This document shows positions 8,567-16,267 of a stretch of 53,906 bases of DNA, piece after piece. The stretch is from positions 1 to 53,906 of the forward strand of contig JAOPXD010000042.1 of assembly GCA_025965315.1 (NCBI GenBank). The letters are read 5' to 3'. Within the stretch, counting starts at the first letter, position 1, and each line of letters begins with the position of its first letter. The translations under genes and the position numbers were made by a program. The DNA is from Marmoricola sp. (GTDB lineage Bacteria; Actinomycetota; Actinomycetes; Propionibacteriales; Nocardioidaceae). A model generated the notes under the pieces. It saw only the letters and a program-made list of their open reading frames with translations, did no database searches and was not told where the DNA came from.

Positions 8567-8637
8567 TTCACAACTTAAGTTGGGAAACTCGGGCCTCCAC
8601 ACAAAGACATTGGTGTGGAGGCCCGAGTTTTCGTATG
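8565..8637 (+). repeat. Composite palindrome-hairpin element, copy A (terminator)
   Basis: Perfect 12-bp palindrome CAACTTAAGTTG (8571-8582), then a perfect 18-bp stem (8585-8602 with 8613-8630, 10-nt loop), then TTTTCG. It begins in the fadA2 stop codon and ends at the base before the TetR stop triplet at 8638. It aligns without gaps to the reverse strand of 32368-32440 (57 of 73 bases identical). Good rho-independent terminator for fadA2 and, since the stem also starts with AAA, for the convergent TetR gene. Confidence 0.85.
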
Positions 8638-9312
8638 TCAGTGGCCCGACGCGAGGGCGACCGCGGTGCTGATCAGGAACTTCTTGACCTGGTCGCCGGA
8701 GATCCGCGAGATGGTCGGAATGCCGGGGGCGCTCTCCTTGACGAGCAGCCCGATCCTGGCGAGCTGCAGTCCGCCGAGGCCTGAGGCGTACATGTAGTTG
8801 GCCACGAGTGCGCTGTCCTCGACCTTGAAGTCGCCCGACTCGATGCCGTCGTCGAGGGTCTCCTTGAGGGTGCGCAGGCAGGCGGTGATCGCGCGGCCGA
8901 GGCGGAACAGCGCACCCTCGCTGACCTGTTCGAGCAGCTCCGGGCCCGGGCGCCGCATCAGGGTCTGGGCGCAGTCGACGAACGCCGGGTACTCCAGGCC
9001 GTAGTCGACGAACGTCCCGACCACCGCCCGCAACCGCTCGACCGGGTCCTTGCCGGCGGCGACCGCTGATTCCTCGAGACGTTGCCGGAGCTCCTCGAGG
9101 TAGCTCTCGACGGCGAGGGCGAACAGCTCTTCCTTGCCGCTGAAGTGTCGGTAGATGATGGCCCGGTTGATCCCGACCGCCTTGGCGATGTCCTCGATCT
9201 GGGCGTCCCGTACACCGCTCTCGTCGAAGAGTTGCCGGGTCGCCGCGAGGATCTGCTGCTCGCGTGCACGCCGTCGGGTGGCAGCCGCGGACTGACGGGA
9301 CGGGGTGCTCAT
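8638..9312 (-). CDS. TetR family transcriptional regulator
   Basis: 224 residues. The N-terminal TetR helix-turn-helix spans about residues 15-62, with IEDIAKAVGINRAIIYRHF as recognition region; the rest is an all-helical ligand-binding domain. The ATG at 9312 is supported by a TAGCAT -10 box 7 bases upstream, which implies a leaderless mRNA. It faces fadA2 and shares the motif GTGYAACTCGG between its own promoter and the fabG4/fadA2 region, so it is a good candidate for local control of this lipid module plus autoregulation. In mycobacteria a TetR gene (Rv0238) also lies near htdX-fabG4-fadA2. The ligand is probably an acyl-CoA (inference). Confidence 0.88.
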   Translation of the reverse strand: MSTPSRQSAAATRRRAREQQILAATRQLFDESGVRDAQIEDIAKAVGINRAIIYRHFSGKEELFALAVESYLEELRQRLEESAVAAGKDPVERLRAVVGTFVDYGLEYPAFVDCAQTLMRRPGPELLEQVSEGALFRLGRAITACLRTLKETLDDGIESGDFKVEDSALVANYMYASGLGGLQLARIGLLVKESAPGIPTISRISGDQVKKFLISTAVALASGH

Positions 9313-9319
9313 GTCCAGA

Positions 9320-9349
9320 ATGCTAGTGCAACTCGGGTTTACACAGTTG
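9320..9349 (-). promoter_or_regulatory. Leaderless promoter and dyad operator of the TetR gene
   Basis: On the minus strand TAGCAT (9325-9320) lies 7 nt before the ATG. Upstream is the dyad CAACT (9329-9333) / AGTTG (9345-9349), which covers the -35 zone, a normal position for autorepression. Confidence 0.55.
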
Positions 9350-9357
9350 TCGCATCT

Positions 9358-10854
9358 TTACCAGAGGGCGCGGACCGCCTCGATGGTGTCGGCTTCGGCC
9401 GCCGTCTTGTCATCGCGGTAGCGCAGCACCCGGGCGAACCTCAGCGCCACGCCTCCCGGATAGCGGGTCGAGCGCTGGACGCCGTCGAAGGCGATCTCGA
9501 CGACCTGCTCGGGACGAACCGTGACCACCCAGCCGTCGTCACCAGTACTGAGCTCGGTGAATCGCTCGGTCTGCCAGGCGAGCATCTCGTCGGTCATCCC
9601 CTTGAACGTCTTGCCGAGCATCACGAACCCTTCGTCTGTCCGGGCGCCCAGATGGATGTTGGACAGCAGGCCCCGACGTCGGCCGCTTCCCCACTCGACA
9701 GCCAGCACCACCAGGTCCAGCGTGTGCCGCGGTTTGACCTTGACCCACGCTGCTCCACGCCTACCGGCCGCATAGGCAGCGCCCGGATCCTTCACGATGA
9801 CGCCTTCCTGACCCGCGGCGACCGCCGCGGTGAAGAACGCAGCTGCCTCCTCGGGGTCCGACGTCGTCAGTCGTGCGGTGCGCATGGCGGCCGGTACGAC
9901 GGCATCGAGCCGCTCCCAACGATCCGTCCCGGGTCGCTCGAGGAAGGCATCGCCGTCGTGGGAGAGAAGGTCGAAGAAGAACGGCCGAGCCGACGTACCT
10001 CCGGCTGACGCGGTCTCCGACGCGGTGTCCTGGAACGGACGGGGCCGCCCGGCGTCGTCGACCAGGAGCGCCTCGCCGTCGAGGATCAGCGACGATGCCG
10101 GGAGACCGCGGACAGCCTCGACCACGCCGGGAAGGCGATCGGAGATCTCGTCGAGGCTGCGGGTGAAGACCAGGACGTCATCGCCGTCCTTGTGCACCTG
10201 GATCCGGATGCCGTCGAGCTTGGTGTCGACGACGACCGAATCCGTGCCCAGCCCGGCGACCGCGTCGGCGACGTTCGGTGCGGACGACGCCAGCATCGGT
10301 CGGATCGGTCGTCCGACCACCAGGTCGAACTCGGCCAGCGCGGCCGCGCCGCCGGTCAGAGCAGCCACGGCGACGGGCCCGGTGGGCGCGCTGAACATCG
10401 CCGCTCGGCGTACCGCAGCCAGCGGGACGTCCGCCGCGGCTGCGATCGCGTCCAGCATCACCGAGTCGAGCGCTCCCTGCCGCACGCCGCCGGTCATCAG
10501 GGCCCGCAGGAACTGCTGCTCGTCGTCGGTCAGGCGAGCGAACAGGGCCTGAACCTCGCGCTTGCGAGCGGTCGCCGACCCGACACCGGACAGGCCCGAG
10601 ATCCGCTCGAGGGTGCTGTCGACCTCGGCCAGCTGCACCGACGGCTCCGCAGCCGGCGGCGGTAGGTCGCTCAGTCCGCGCCAACCGATCCCGGTACGGC
10701 GCTGACGCAGGGTGCCGGACAGGTACGAGGCGGCGATGTCGATCTCGTCGACCGGTGTCGCAGTGAGCAGCCCGGCGATCAGCGCTCGCTTCTCGAGCCT
10801 GGAGCGGGTGGCCGCGACCGCGGTCGAGACGGCGGCGAGCTGGGAGACCTGCAT
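9358..10854 (-). CDS. ligB: ATP-dependent DNA ligase (LigB/archaeal-type)
   Basis: Seals DNA nicks using ATP through a lysyl-AMP intermediate. 498 residues, close to mycobacterial LigB length (about 507). Residues 1-170 are the N-terminal DNA-binding domain. The adenylation domain starts near 185 with motif I DTKLDGIRIQ (Lys212), followed by ILDGEALLVD (motif III), GVIVKD (motif IV) and WVKVKP (motif V). The OB-fold domain completes the C-terminus. The ligase is divergent from the AlkA-like glycosylase with 62 bp between starts, so the two repair genes may share control. A CAGGAT sequence at 10866-10861 sits 6 nt before the ATG, a weak version of the leaderless -10 seen elsewhere. Confidence 0.93.
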   Translation of the reverse strand: MQVSQLAAVSTAVAATRSRLEKRALIAGLLTATPVDEIDIAASYLSGTLRQRRTGIGWRGLSDLPPPAAEPSVQLAEVDSTLERISGLSGVGSATARKREVQALFARLTDDEQQFLRALMTGGVRQGALDSVMLDAIAAAADVPLAAVRRAAMFSAPTGPVAVAALTGGAAALAEFDLVVGRPIRPMLASSAPNVADAVAGLGTDSVVVDTKLDGIRIQVHKDGDDVLVFTRSLDEISDRLPGVVEAVRGLPASSLILDGEALLVDDAGRPRPFQDTASETASAGGTSARPFFFDLLSHDGDAFLERPGTDRWERLDAVVPAAMRTARLTTSDPEEAAAFFTAAVAAGQEGVIVKDPGAAYAAGRRGAAWVKVKPRHTLDLVVLAVEWGSGRRRGLLSNIHLGARTDEGFVMLGKTFKGMTDEMLAWQTERFTELSTGDDGWVVTVRPEQVVEIAFDGVQRSTRYPGGVALRFARVLRYRDDKTAAEADTIEAVRALW

Positions 10855-10904
10855 GGCGCCATCCTGCCCGGCGGTACGGACAACGTCGTGGGGGAGCCAG
10901 CAAC

Positions 10905-10910
10905 TAGGTT
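10905..10910 (+). promoter_or_regulatory. -10 element TAGGTT for leaderless AlkA-like gene
   Basis: TAGGTT at 10905-10910, then 6 nt, then the GTG start at 10917. This spacing puts the transcription start on the start codon and supports that start. Confidence 0.6.
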
Positions 10911-10916
10911 GGCCCG

Positions 10917-11834
10917 GTGACCCCGGAGACGCGCACCTGGCGGCCCGACTGGCCCTGCCCGGTGGGCGCGATCCTCGGCGTGCACCGTCGCGGAGCCGGT
11001 GACCCGACGTACCGGCTCGGGCCCGAGGGTGAGCACGCCCGGGCTTTCACCACCCCGGTCGGTCCAGCCACCCTGGCGGTGCACCCGCTCGACCGCGAAG
11101 GCCAGGTGCAGGCGCTGGCCTGGGGCCCGGGGGCCGGGTGGGCCCTGGATGCGTTGCCCGCGATGCTCGGTGCCCTCGACGACGTGTCGACGTTCGAACC
11201 GAGGCACGACGTGATCGCCGCGGCCTGGCGACGACACCCGCACTGGCGGCTGGGCAGGACGGGTCTGGTGCTGGAGTCGCTGGTGCCCACGATCATCGAG
11301 CAGAAGGTCACCGGCCAGGAGGCGTTCACGGCGTACCGGCGACTCGTCCGCGGTCACGGTGAGCCGGCCCCGGGGCCGTACGGGCTGATGCTCCAGCCGA
11401 CTGCTGCCGCGCTCCGGGCGATCCCGTCGTGGGAGTGGCTCAGGCTGCCCGTCGACGGAGGCCGGTCGCGGCCGTTGCTCGCGGCGGTCCGGGTCGCCGA
11501 TGCGTTGGAGCGGGCAGCCACGACCACGTACGACGAGTTCGACCGCCGGTTGCGCACGATCCCGGGTATCGGGGTCTGGACGAGCGCCGAGGTCCGCGCC
11601 ACCGCTCTGGGGGACGCCGATGCGGTGAGCTTCGGCGACTACCACGTCGCCAAGAACATCGGCTGGGCACTGACCGGGGAAGCCGTCGACGACGACGCGC
11701 TCGCGGAGCTGCTCGAGCCCTACCGGCCGCACCGCCACCGAGTGCAGCACCTGGTCGCCGCGGCTCAATTGGGAAGACCCCGGCGGGGGCCGCGGATGTC
11801 TCCGCGGACGCACCTGCCGGGGCCGTCCCGATGA
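10917..11834 (+). CDS. DNA-3-methyladenine glycosylase II-like (HhH-GPD superfamily)
   Basis: Base-excision repair glycosylase that removes alkylated bases. 305 residues. The HhH-GPD core is recognised in the second half: EQKVTGQEAF, then the helix-hairpin-helix IPGIGVWTSAEV, then DADAVSFGDYHVAKNIGWAL, which holds the conserved catalytic Asp region. The N-terminal about 100 residues are an AlkA-N-like beta domain with little detail visible. The GTG start is fixed by the TAGGTT -10 box 6 bases upstream. It is divergent from the ATP-dependent ligase gene, a sensible base-excision repair pairing. It ends 7 bp from the converging secreted-protein gene with no room for a terminator. Confidence 0.87.
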   Translation: MTPETRTWRPDWPCPVGAILGVHRRGAGDPTYRLGPEGEHARAFTTPVGPATLAVHPLDREGQVQALAWGPGAGWALDALPAMLGALDDVSTFEPRHDVIAAAWRRHPHWRLGRTGLVLESLVPTIIEQKVTGQEAFTAYRRLVRGHGEPAPGPYGLMLQPTAAALRAIPSWEWLRLPVDGGRSRPLLAAVRVADALERAATTTYDEFDRRLRTIPGIGVWTSAEVRATALGDADAVSFGDYHVAKNIGWALTGEAVDDDALAELLEPYRPHRHRVQHLVAAAQLGRPRRGPRMSPRTHLPGPSR

Positions 11835-11841
11835 GGCTCGA

Positions 11842-13119
11842 TCAGGGGGTCGTGGAAGACCCGCCGATGATGTAGCTCGATGCGACCGACACCTGGATGT
11901 CAGCACCGGCCGGAAGGCCGAACTTCGCGGTCGAGAGGATGATCCGCAGGCCCACGACAGCGGCGTACCCGGGCTGGGTCAGCTGCTGGTTGATGTAGAC
12001 CTGACCGACACCGAACAGGTAGATCTGGGTGTTCGGCTTCACGTCGATCGGGATCTTCTTGCCCGCGATCACGAGGTGCACGAAGTTCGTGTTCGCCTCG
12101 GCGATGTTCTCCCCGGCGTCCTGGCGGACGTGGGTGGTCACATCGATCGCGTCGGCCTTGATCAGGCCACCGAGCAGATTCACCTTTGCGATCTCGGAGC
12201 CGGTCGAGACGTCCGCGAACCCGGGGATCGTCTTGCCGTTGACGGTCGTGGAGACCGCGCCGATCACGGCGACCTTCGGGATGTTCACCCCGGCGATCGT
12301 GTTGGTGTACGGCGTGCCCTTGGTGCCGCTGGACGGCAGGCTCACCATGCCGGTCGGCTGCGCGAGCACCCGGACCTGGTCACCCACGCCGACGCCGATG
12401 TAGGTGCCGTAGGCGAAGCCGCCCACCGGGAGCGCGTCGCTCTTGCCGGTCGGGACGACCAGCGCCTGCGTCGGGTTGAGTTTGATCTCCGCGCCGGCCG
12501 GGGCGTTGCCCTGGGCCTTGAGGAGGGTGATGTGGACGGCGTTGCCGATGGTCCGGATGGTCTTGCCGGGGATCGACTTGTCCACGTGCGACTCGTTCAG
12601 CACGATGTCGGCCAGGCCGGGGATCGTGATGTGCGTGTTCGCCGGGATGTTCACCGGGTAGGCCTTGCCGCCGATGGTCAGCTTGACGAACGTGGTCGAC
12701 GTTCCGCCGTCGAGACCGGTGGAGTTGGCGCTGGCGAAGGAGGTGCTGTCGATCGCGTCGACCTTGATGGCACCGTTGAGCAGGTTGATGCCGGCGATCT
12801 TGGCGCCCGAGGTGATCTTGACGCCGTCACCGTCCGCGACCGCCTGCTGGCCGGTGGTGACAGCACCGACGTCGAGGAGACCGGCGACGTGGACCCCGGC
12901 GACACCGGACTGGTGCGAGTTCGGCACCACGGTGTCGGACAGGTTGGAGGCCGCGGTCAGACCGGAGCTGATGGTCGTGCCGAGGGCATTGATCTGGGTA
13001 CCGCCGGAGGTGCCGGAGTAGGTCCAGACCTGCGTGTCGGCAGTGACCGGACCGGCGGCTGCGAGTGTGGCAGTGGCTACGAGCGCTGTTGCGCTGAGCA
13101 CGGAGACAAGACGGCGCAC
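11842..13119 (-). CDS. Secreted choice-of-anchor P-like protein with internal duplication
   Basis: 425 residues from GTG 13119, chosen because AGGAGG ends 6 bases upstream; the open frame extends further but without support. A signal peptide (residues 1-27, cleavage likely after PVTA) leads into a Gly/Thr/Ala-rich beta-type protein. Residues about 82-215 and 285-413 are two copies of one module. Compare INLLNGAIKVDAID with VNLLGGLIKADAID, FVKLTIGGKAYPVNI with FVHLVIAGKKIPIDV, and APAGAEIKL with LPAGADIQV. The sequence resembles the actinobacterial choice-of-anchor P family of surface or exported proteins; the function is unknown. No sortase motif or C-terminal membrane segment was seen in this copy, so it may be released or held non-covalently. 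Confidence 0.75.
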   Translation of the reverse strand: MRRLVSVLSATALVATATLAAAGPVTADTQVWTYSGTSGGTQINALGTTISSGLTAASNLSDTVVPNSHQSGVAGVHVAGLLDVGAVTTGQQAVADGDGVKITSGAKIAGINLLNGAIKVDAIDSTSFASANSTGLDGGTSTTFVKLTIGGKAYPVNIPANTHITIPGLADIVLNESHVDKSIPGKTIRTIGNAVHITLLKAQGNAPAGAEIKLNPTQALVVPTGKSDALPVGGFAYGTYIGVGVGDQVRVLAQPTGMVSLPSSGTKGTPYTNTIAGVNIPKVAVIGAVSTTVNGKTIPGFADVSTGSEIAKVNLLGGLIKADAIDVTTHVRQDAGENIAEANTNFVHLVIAGKKIPIDVKPNTQIYLFGVGQVYINQQLTQPGYAAVVGLRIILSTAKFGLPAGADIQVSVASSYIIGGSSTTP

Positions 13120-13476
13120 GAGGCACCTCCTGGTATTCGGGGACGGGTTCGCCGAGACGACCCGATGGGGAGGGAGATTTGAGTATGTCATGCCTTTCCT
13201 ACCCATTCCCCACCCCGGCCACTCAAAGTCGTGCTAACTCTTCCGTTCTGTAAACGCGTGTGACATTCTCCGTTACACCCCAGGGCTCCTGGCTGTGCGA
13301 CGTGACGAGGCGGGTTTCGACGCCGGCGGGCGCCTCCACCGGAGCCGGGGGCTTGCATTGTTGACAGGATCACTGGCACAGTTCCGCTGCAACCGAAGTG
13401 TGACCTGCGTAACTCTCCGGTCCGAAGGCCGTTCTTCAGGGTGCACGACGCGATCGACTGACGTGAGGAGGCACCG
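13120..13476. promoter_or_regulatory. Divergent intergenic region upstream of the mce operon
   Basis: 357 bp without a gene, between the secreted-protein start and yrbEA. Visible signals are AGGAGG for the minus gene (13125-13130) and GAGGAGG at 13465-13471 before the TTG start of yrbEA. TTGACA lies at 13361-13366 without a convincing -10. An imperfect dyad GTGTGAC (13258-13264) / GTTACAC (13272-13278) matches at six of seven pairs and could be an operator. No AACNNGTT (KstR core) is present, so the operon does not look KstR-controlled from this region. Confidence 0.5.
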
Positions 13477-14304
13477 TTGAGCTCCTTGGCGATCACGGGC
13501 AGGGCCGGCCTGGAATCGATGGCAGACCGAACCCGCAAGGGCATCGTCACCAGCGGGGAGCTCGTCGTCCTGGCCGTCGAGTCGATCGTCGCGATCGTCA
13601 GTGACATCTTCCACCGCAGGTTTTCGTGGGCGGAGTTCATGCTGCAGGCCTGGTTCATGACCAGGGTCTCGCTGCTTCCCACCATCCTGGTCGCCATTCC
13701 GTTCGGCGTGATCACGTCGGTCCAGATCGGTGCGGTCGCCAACCAGATCGGTGCCACCGCGTTCATCGGTGCGGTCAACGGCATCGGCGTCCTGCGCCAG
13801 GGTGCGCCGCTCGTCACGTCGCTGATGATCGCCGGTGCGGTCGGCTCGGCGATCTGCTCGGACCTGGGTGCTCGGACGGTCCGCGAGGAGATCGACGCCC
13901 TCAAGGTGATGGGCATCTCCCCGGTGCAGCGGCTGGTGGCTCCGCGGGTGCTCGCCGCGCTCGTCGTCGCGGCGCTGCTCACGATCATCGTCTCGATGAC
14001 CGCGATGATCACCGGCTTCGTCCTGAACGTCGGCGGTGGATCGATCAGCGCCGGCGCGTACCTGCAGTCCTTCGTCAGCTTCTCCCAGCCCAGCGACTTC
14101 GCGCTGGCCGAGTTCAAGGCCCTGATCTTCGGGTTCGTCGCCACGATCGTCGCCTCGCACAAGGGCCTCGGTGCCTCCGGCGGCCCCAAGGGCGTCGCGG
14201 ACGCGGTCAACCAGGCGGTCGTCCTCAGCGTGATCCTGCTCGCGGGACTCAACGTCGCCATCACCCAGGGCTACGTGATGCTGGTTCCGCAGGGGATCTC
14301 ATGA
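13477..14304 (+). CDS. yrbEA: Mce-system ABC permease YrbEA (MlaE family)
   Basis: Inner-membrane permease subunit of an Mce lipid importer, 275 residues. The TTG start is accepted because GAGGAGG is 5 bases upstream and no better start exists in the homologous region. Several hydrophobic segments are visible, together with the MlaE signature region GAVGSAICSDLGARTVREEIDALKVMG (shown here by its parts GSAICSDLG and EEIDALKVMG), which contacts the ATPase. It is the first gene of a nine-gene operon in which each stop overlaps the next start by 4 bp. The ATPase (MceG-type) is not encoded in the window and is normally shared between mce loci. Confidence 0.92.
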   Translation: MSSLAITGRAGLESMADRTRKGIVTSGELVVLAVESIVAIVSDIFHRRFSWAEFMLQAWFMTRVSLLPTILVAIPFGVITSVQIGAVANQIGATAFIGAVNGIGVLRQGAPLVTSLMIAGAVGSAICSDLGARTVREEIDALKVMGISPVQRLVAPRVLAALVVAALLTIIVSMTAMITGFVLNVGGGSISAGAYLQSFVSFSQPSDFALAEFKALIFGFVATIVASHKGLGASGGPKGVADAVNQAVVLSVILLAGLNVAITQGYVMLVPQGIS

Positions 14305-15167
14305 CCGAGTACGCGCCTCCCACCCCGCGCCCGAAGTTCTCCGACCACCTGGTCTCAGCCGCCGACTGGCTGATCGCGACCTTGGCCCAGATCGGCGACT
14401 TCGGGACCTTCGCTGTCGGTGTGATCGCCTCGGTCCCCGCGACGATCGCGAACTACCACCGCGAGATCCTGCGCCAGCTCAAGGACATCGCCTGGGGCAG
14501 CGGCGCGATCATCGTCGGCGGCGGCACCATCGGCGTGATGATCCTGCTCGCCCTCTCCGCGGGCACGTCCCTGGGCATCGAAGGCTTCAACGGTCTCGAG
14601 ATCGTGGGCCTGGCACCGCTGACCGGCTTCATCTCCGCGAGCGCCAACACCCGCGAGCTCGCGCCGATCATCGCCGCGCTCGCACTCGCCTCGCAGATCG
14701 GCTGCCGGTTCACCGCGCAGCTCGGCTCGATGAAGATCTCCGAGGAGGTCGACGCCCTCGAGGTGATGGCGATCCGGCCGATGCGGTACCTGGTCACCAC
14801 CCGGGTGATCGCGACCAGCATCGCGATCCTGCCGCTGTACCTGATCGGGCTGATCGGTTCCTACATGGCGTCGATGTTCGGTGTCGTGGTGCTCTTCCGG
14901 CAGTCGCCGGGCCAGTACGAGCACTACTTCTCCGCGTTCATCCAGGGCCGCGACGTCTTCTTCTCGGTGATCAAGATCCTTGTGTTCGCGACCGCGATCA
15001 CCCTGGTGCACTGCTGGTACGGCATGCGCGCGACCGGTGGGCCGCAGGCGGTCGGTGAGGCCACCGGACGCGCGATCCGGGCCAGCATCGTGCTCGTGGT
15101 GCTGCTCGACATGGTGATGACCCTGCTCTTCTGGGGCGGTAAGTCCGGCTTCAGGGTCTCGGGGTGA
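14301..15167 (+). CDS. yrbEB: Mce-system ABC permease YrbEB (MlaE family)
   Basis: Second permease subunit, 288 residues from ATG 14301, which overlaps the yrbEA stop as ATGA; the frame is open well upstream but only inside yrbEA. The MlaE motif reads GCRFTAQLGSMKISEEVDAL, giving the coupling helix EEVDALEVMAIRP. About five to six transmembrane segments are visible (for example 62-84, 195-220 and 265-283). It works as a heterodimer with YrbEA beneath the MceA-F assembly. Its N-terminal about 55 residues are more polar than in YrbEA. Confidence 0.92.
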   Translation: MTEYAPPTPRPKFSDHLVSAADWLIATLAQIGDFGTFAVGVIASVPATIANYHREILRQLKDIAWGSGAIIVGGGTIGVMILLALSAGTSLGIEGFNGLEIVGLAPLTGFISASANTRELAPIIAALALASQIGCRFTAQLGSMKISEEVDALEVMAIRPMRYLVTTRVIATSIAILPLYLIGLIGSYMASMFGVVVLFRQSPGQYEHYFSAFIQGRDVFFSVIKILVFATAITLVHCWYGMRATGGPQAVGEATGRAIRASIVLVVLLDMVMTLLFWGGKSGFRVSG

Positions 15168-16267
15168 TCGGGGTGGCTGCCAAGGAACGCAAGGAGCTGC
15201 GACGCCAGGACCTCGCCAAGCGCGGACTCGCCGTCGTCGTGGCGGGCGCGATCCTGCTGACGCTGCTCTTCATGCACTCGTCGGGTCGGATAGGCGGGCC
15301 CGATCACATCTCGGCGCAGCTCGCCGATGCCGGTGGCTCGCTCACCAAGGGCGCCGACGTGAAGGTGCGCGGCGTGATCATCGGCCAGGTCGCGGGCATC
15401 ACCCGCGGACCCGACGGCGGAGTGCGGGTCGCGATCCACGTTCCGGCCGACGAGCTCAAGCTGGTCCCGCGCAACGTCGTCGCCCGGATCCTGCCGGCCA
15501 CGGTGTTCGGTACGTCGTTCGTGGACCTGACCACTCCGGGTACCGCATCGACGCAGCCGTTGCAGGCAGGTGCGATCGTGCCGGCCGACAGCCGCCAGGG
15601 GACCCTGGAGCTGCAGCAGGCACTCGACGACATCGACACCCTGGTCAAGGCCGTCGGTCCGGCCGAGCTGGCCTCCGCGATCGGGTCGGTGGCCCAAGCA
15701 CTCGACGGTCGCGGTGCCGTCCTCGGCAGCACGATCTCCGAGGCTGACGCCTACCTGGGCAAGATCAACCCCCGGATGCCCGCCGTACGGAGCGACCTGC
15801 ACCAGGTGGTCGCCAATCTTCAGCTCGCCGAGCAGGTCGCACCCGACCTGCTGCAGGCAACCAACGACGCGTTGGTCGCGGCCAGGACGATCGTGAGCGA
15901 GAAGGCGTCGATCGCGACCCTGATCACCGGAGGTACGGCGCTGACCAGCCAGGCGAACACCTTCCTGTCCGCGAACGAGGCCAAGCTGATCCGCTTCGTC
16001 CAGAACTCCGCGATCCTCCTCGACGTCGTCTACACCAACCGTCAGGCAGGGATCACCGGCTCGATCATGACCAACCGGATGCTGAACCAGAAGCTGAGCA
16101 CGGTGGTCAAGCGCGGGTACCTCGACGCCACTGCGTCGCTGACGTTCGACGTACCGCCGTACTACACCGCTGCCGACTGCCCGCGCTTCGGCGTGGCCGT
16201 GGGTGACAACTGCACCGGGGCCTCCCGGGTCGGGGTCAGCGCGATGATGAACGGAGCCGGCCAGTGA
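15164..16267 (+). CDS. mceA: Mce family protein MceA
   Basis: Substrate-binding/conduit subunit of the lipid importer, 367 residues, anchored by one N-terminal transmembrane helix (about residues 20-37) with the rest outside the membrane. The MCE domain follows (about 45-120, with GADVKVRGVIIGQVAGI). A long helical region, about 150-300, comes after it, as in Mce proteins that form the central tunnel. The GTG at 15164 overlaps the yrbEB stop as GTGA; GTG 15173 is a possible alternative. The C-terminal tail has two Cys (DCPRFG and DNCTG) that may form a disulfide, as is common in MceA proteins. Confidence 0.9.
   Translation: MIGVAAKERKELRRQDLAKRGLAVVVAGAILLTLLFMHSSGRIGGPDHISAQLADAGGSLTKGADVKVRGVIIGQVAGITRGPDGGVRVAIHVPADELKLVPRNVVARILPATVFGTSFVDLTTPGTASTQPLQAGAIVPADSRQGTLELQQALDDIDTLVKAVGPAELASAIGSVAQALDGRGAVLGSTISEADAYLGKINPRMPAVRSDLHQVVANLQLAEQVAPDLLQATNDALVAARTIVSEKASIATLITGGTALTSQANTFLSANEAKLIRFVQNSAILLDVVYTNRQAGITGSIMTNRMLNQKLSTVVKRGYLDATASLTFDVPPYYTAADCPRFGVAVGDNCTGASRVGVSAMMNGAGQ

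Noticed and set aside
13120..13476. KstR control of the mce operon
   Set aside because: No AACNNGTT core was found in the intergenic region; the TTGACA present has no matching -10.
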